From positions 71,583,809-71,647,808 of the forward strand of contig CM068827.1 in assembly GCA_028554795.2 (NCBI GenBank): 64,000 nucleotides of DNA. The letters are read 5' to 3'. A program made the translations under genes and the position numbers. How positions within the stretch are numbered: the stretch's first letter is position 1; each line of letters begins with the position of its first letter. The stretch is from Sinohyriopsis cumingii (Eukaryota > Mollusca > Bivalvia > Unionida > Unionidae). Shown here piece by piece: positions 60,140 to 64,000 of the stretch. The notes beneath the pieces were generated by a model that saw nothing but the letters and a program-made list of their open reading frames with translations, was not told the DNA's origin and searched no databases.

Positions 60140-63100
60140 CAGACCAATACCGACGTGTCCATACGGTAAGGTGAAATGATTGGGAAGTCGCACTCGCTTC
60201 TGTGCACTTCTCCTTGTTTGTCCCGGTATTCGTAGCCGTAATTTTTAGGATCGCCACTGGCGAAATTTAGAATCTTGCCGTCGGGATGCTCGTCTGTCCA
60301 GGCTCCTAAACGGTCTCCTTCGATGTCAGGGTGCTGTTGACTTGGGTGATGGATGTAAATGCAACTATCCGTGTCAAAGTACAGGACACGTTCCCCTAAC
60401 AGTTCTAAAGCTTCGTACAATTTTAAGCGAGCATGGGCTGTCACGTAAGCCGCAATGATGACATTTCCAAAGGGGTCGTCTTGTACAAAGTCCAGATCTT
60501 CTTCGTAATTCACTAAGATAAAATCCTCGCGAACGACGTCCACGTGTTTCATGTATTTGGTTTTGTCGTGAATCATCTGGAAATAGCGGGAAGGTTCTGT
60601 CAAATATTCCGTCTTGGGTAAACACGGTCGTTGTGCCATTTTTCCCCTCAAGCAATTTAACATCACTTTGGCAAACGATCGCCTGCCTTCGTTTTTCTCG
60701 ATGTGGTCTAAAGGGATGCCTTCTTGTGCCCAGTACTTCTCTTTGAATGTCTTTTGGTCTTCGGGAGTGTGACACCAGGACGGATAGCCGCTGGCTTCTT
60801 GCTTCAGTTTCAAAAAGGCATCCACGTAGTCGGCGAAAATGCCTTTCTGAGTGAGGTCACCCTTGTGATATTGTTCTGTCTTGGGAAAGTGACAAATTTC
60901 GTACACTTCTAACAGTTGATATCCCATGTTCAGAGCTTTGAACAATTCTACGCTGACCCAGGTTCCCGTCAAGGCCCGTTCTTCCTGGGTGTGATGGCAA
61001 GGTTGATCGTGGTTGCAAGTTTCCGCACAAGTACGGCACAAAGGAAACATCAATTTGCCTTGGCAATGGTGAGGTAACACGGGATGGTACAAGTCCGTGG
61101 GAGGCAAAACTTTACACTTGATCAGACCTTCGTATTGTCGAATGTTTTTCAGGTCGATGTGTTCCGTCAACAATTGTGGGTGCCCTACAGGAAAGCGACA
61201 ATATTTGCACACGTAAGGATACAGCGAACACACGTAAAAGTATTTCATTTCTTCTCCTTTCTCTTCGTCGGCTTGGTACAGCAAACAGGTGGCATTGGTC
61301 CTTCCTCCGTACAAACTATCGATCGGGTTCAGCGGGTCCATGAACTGGTAACTTTCCACGAGGCGTTTAAACTCGGTATCGGTTTCCAAACGGTGATCGT
61401 ACTCGTGTTCCCACATTTCCACCACTTGGTATCCTTCCTGTTCTAAATTTAGGCGTCGCTGACAAGTAGCCTGGTACAAGTCTTCCATGGTCCGTTGTAA
61501 AAACTGATTTTTAGTGTCTCGGTCAGGGTAACAGACGGGACATCCGTGAAATAAGCAACCGTTAAACTCGTACACGATCTTGGGGTTTTCTAAGTCCCAG
61601 CCATCGACCGAATGCGTTCCGATGGTCTTTTCAACTCCTCCGTTGCGGGCATGCTGAATCCGTTCGTCTTCCTTGTCGCACAAGTAATGTAACCAGCGTA
61701 GGGCTTTGACCGAGTATTGACGTTTGACATAGTTGGTCGTTTGAGGACTGATGATAGCCACGGTGTTTTCAGGCATGAATCGTTGGCGGTACACTAAGGA
61801 ACACGCTTTGGCAATGGTGCAAGCTTCTTTCAAAGGATCGACCCCTCCGTGTTCCATGAACAGTTCTCGAAATTTTCCACAGCATCGCCGTAAAATGTCC
61901 ACATCGGAACGACAATACTTTAGCATTTCTTCCTGAAAGTCGAAAGGGTCCGAGGCGTGAGCCTGGTACCAAGGGTAGAAAGCTTCTCGTTGTTCGGTAC
62001 GCATGTTGTCGGGGTCGTAATAGTGAGCCTCAGGTAAATGGGGTAGAACGGCGTGTTGATTGGCTTCCGTATTGAAAAAGTGTGGAAAGTACCCTTTAGC
62101 CATTTCTGTCATTCCAAACGTTTTAGGCATTCGACTCAAAGGCATGGCTAAGTAACTCATCGAATCTTTAAACTTCACTTGTCCCGGAGAAATTGTGAGC
62201 CATCACTGTGGCATGACGATGACAATCTCCGTAACGTTCGATGTCCTCATGGCTCCACGTCTTGTCGATGGGGTCTAAGACCCATTGGGCAAAATCGACC
62301 AGCGTGTTCGGCCCTCGAAAGATTTTTTCACGCCCTCCAGGAATCTTGCTGCAGTGAGGGCAATGACTGAACATAGGTTCTTGAATACACTTGTCGCACG
62401 CTCGATGAGCCACGCATAAATTAGGAATGTGAATACCGGTCTCTTGCATGCATTCGAAATCGAAAAAGATGAAATTGCCTTTCTTCTTGTGTCCATCCTC
62501 TTTCTCTCGTGGGGATTGGTATTTTTGCACGTAGCATTAGTGTTCCAAGTCCATGATGTGGTGACAAATGTGACATTTTTTCTTTCCTGACCATACGTGT
62601 GCCTTGGCACTGTTGGTACGTATGCCTTGTCCACTCGTAGAGCACAATCTCAGCAGTTGACAAGCGCATTTCTTCTGTGAACCTTGCGTGTTCAGATGTT
62701 GTTGGTAACAGGCGGGGCTGACAAACGTGCGCAGACAAGCTGAACAATGCACTGGTTCTTGCCCTTCGTTCAGACAGGGTGGAGAGGCCAAACATTTTGA
62801 GCATTTCGAGCCACAGTGCTTGTGTTGCTCTCGATTGTTATAGCCATAGTCACATTTCTCACAGTAATAACCGTATCCCAGGAATCCAGTGATACTGGTA
62901 ATGGTATCGAAATGGTCATCGTGATGATAGACATGAATGTATTTTCCGTCCTTAAAGTCTTTCCTTCGAAACAACAGAGGCCCACGCATTTCTTGAGGAT
63001 GCACTTTCATGGTGTATCGTGGAGCTAGGGCATCTTGCAATTTTTGCATCTCAGGAATGCCACAGGGTGTGTCTTTGGGAAAGCCAGCTTGTTGTAACAG

Positions 63101-63877
63101 GAGTTCTGCTTCTTTTCGTTGTTTGGCTCGGTGCGATTGTCGAATAGTTTTCCAGGCTCTTTTCCATTCTGCCGTGTCGTTCTTATCGGCATAGGTTCGT
63201 CCCACCACGATGGCCCTGGCTAAACACATCTGGTCTTCAGGGTTGTGAATTCGGACGAGACTCTTTTTGGTGCTGCGAAGCTCGTCCACCAATAACATCT
63301 TTTTGCGTCCAGTCCCTTGAGGAGGAGAGACGTGGGTCATGGACAGTGTGGCTTTTCCATCGGTGATGTCAAACTGGTCATTGGATTGTTGCACGTGTTG
63401 AATTTTGTCCATGACTTTGGAAGCGGTCAATTCTGCAGGGCTGCTAAACTCGATCCAAACATGGGATTTCAAGCCGTCGTGTTGTATGGAAAGTCTCAAG
63501 CGATCGTCTTCTTTAGGTTGACATTGTCGCTTGAATGTGGTGAGTAAAGAATCCTACACGCCGGTGATGAACCCTTCTGCTTTCTCCAACGGTACTTCGG
63601 ACTTGAAATTTTTAAACTTCACCGTGTATTTGTAAGCCGTGGTTCTAAATTTTCTAGAGGAGCGCTTTTCTGTCTCTCGAATGTCATAGTACTTTTCAGG
63701 GTTGACTAAGGGTGGTGAACTTTGTTTAGAGGGTTTGGATTCTGGTTCACTCATGTTCTCTTCAAAATCACTGGCATGAATTTGTGCCAAGACTTCAGCC
63801 CTGGTACGAGGCGATAGATCACGTTTCTGCCTCTTACTTTCTTCTTCTTTCTTCTCAAATGAATTGGATCGTTTCAT
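60133..63877 (-). pseudogene. Protein-primed DNA polymerase B
   Basis: The locus starts at 63877 (MKRSNSFEKKEEESKRQKRD, a basic Ser-rich leader) and spans about 1,250 codons, normal for Polinton PolB. In order: an N-terminal region with KVMDKIQHVQQSNDQFD and the VSPPQGTGRKK block; a Cys/His-rich region (YYCEKCDYGYNNREQHKHC, then CSKCLASPPC and CSACLRTF); the 3'-5' exonuclease with FFDFECMQ; a FNGCLFHGCPVC block; and polymerase motifs SLYP, KVMLNCLRGKMAQ and YFDTDSCIYI (the catalytic Asp pair). It replicates the element from a terminal protein. The locus has a few breaks. Confidence 0.92.
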
Positions 63878-63925
63878 CTTGAGTGCAAAACGTCAAATGA
63901 CTAAAGTTTAAACACCACAGACTAA

Positions 63926-63931
63926 TTTATA
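63926..63931 (-). promoter_or_regulatory. TATA box of PolB
   Basis: TATAAA on the minus strand within GGACTATAAATTAG, 49 nt upstream of the PolB start. The GACTATAAA context recurs before small gene 2 and the BCL2-like locus. Confidence 0.7.
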
Positions 63932-63948
63932 GTCCTGGCAGACCAGCG

Positions 63949-63957
63949 TATATAAAA
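63949..63957 (+). promoter_or_regulatory. TATA box for a rightward gene beyond the window
   Basis: TATATAAAA followed by GGG on the plus strand. It lies 18 bp from the PolB TATA box and points the other way, so the element probably has at least one divergently transcribed gene to the right. No start codon is seen before the window ends. Confidence 0.6.
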
Positions 63958-64000
63958 GGGTATGTGTTTTGTCCTTTCACTATTCATTTCACTCTCAAAC

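Larger units (their letters stand above)
48714..64000 (-). mobile_element. Polinton/Maverick element (adintovirus-like), left end and most of its length
   Basis: The element begins AGTAGTGA at 48714, preceded by TATGTA, a possible 6-bp target duplication that cannot be tested because the right end is outside the window. Parts present, from right to left on the minus strand: PolB, BIR gene, possible BCL2-like locus, packaging ATPase, Pro-rich unknown, integrase with chromodomain, membrane protein, penton/minor capsid, pX/pVI-like protein, major capsid, unknown acidic protein, protease, and a cluster of three small paralogous genes. This set (pPolB, retroviral-type integrase, adenain-like protease, FtsK/HerA-type ATPase, double and single jelly-roll capsids) defines the family. 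The core looks visibly more GC-rich than the flanks. Most frames are long, with roughly ten breaks over the whole, so it is a fairly young fossil, although some breaks could be base-level assembly errors. Confidence 0.95.

Overview
The window is a gene-poor, AT-rich and very repeat-rich stretch of an invertebrate genome. Long (AT)n, (TATG)n, (GA)n and (CA)n tracts, kilobase-scale minisatellites, tRNA-derived SINEs and APE-type LINEs suggest a marine animal, perhaps lophotrochozoan (for example a mollusc). The species cannot be fixed from this sequence. I recognise no ordinary host protein-coding gene in the first 48.7 kb.

Layout. 1-8.4 kb: anonymous AT-rich DNA, a small fragment resembling the end of a Polinton (1168-1310), two diverged copies of an unclassified repeat (about 1750-3900 and 6270-7400), and long microsatellites. 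8.4-11.57 kb: a decayed, 5'-truncated LINE on the minus strand. 11.6-22.6 kb: microsatellites, a 37-40 bp minisatellite and a SINE. 22.64-25.93 kb: a nearly full-length CR1/L2/Rex1-group LINE on the minus strand. 26.6-36.1 kb: small tandem repeats, scattered LINE relics, one SINE with clean target-site duplications, a foldback (MITE-like) element and an unidentified coding relic. 36.86-40.25 kb: a 41-bp minisatellite that becomes an exact 123-bp higher-order repeat, with a SINE inserted in it. 44.3-47.2 kb: a SINE abutting a 25-bp minisatellite. 48.714 kb to the right edge: one large Polinton/Maverick-type element (adintovirus-like) of at least 15.3 kb, with its right end outside the window.

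The Polinton carries, all on the minus strand, protein-primed DNA polymerase B, a BIR (inhibitor of apoptosis) gene, a possible BCL2-like membrane-anchored locus, a packaging ATPase, a Pro-rich unknown gene, an integrase with a chromodomain, a small membrane protein, penton/minor capsid, a basic pX/pVI-like protein, major capsid, an unknown acidic protein and an adenain-like protease. It keeps long frames but has roughly ten breaks, so it is treated as a fairly young fossil.

The most striking feature is a cluster of three paralogous small genes at its left end (49.1-51.3 kb). Each begins 56-59 nt downstream of a shared promoter module (TTTTCCTTCACGTCCGCGC plus a TATA-like box). Each ends in a histone-mRNA-type 3' stem-loop followed 12-13 nt later by a purine-rich tract like the histone downstream element. 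The structural cluster instead ends in AATAAA. This suggests a mobile element or virus that used the host's replication-dependent, SLBP/U7-type mRNA 3'-end pathway for one gene set.
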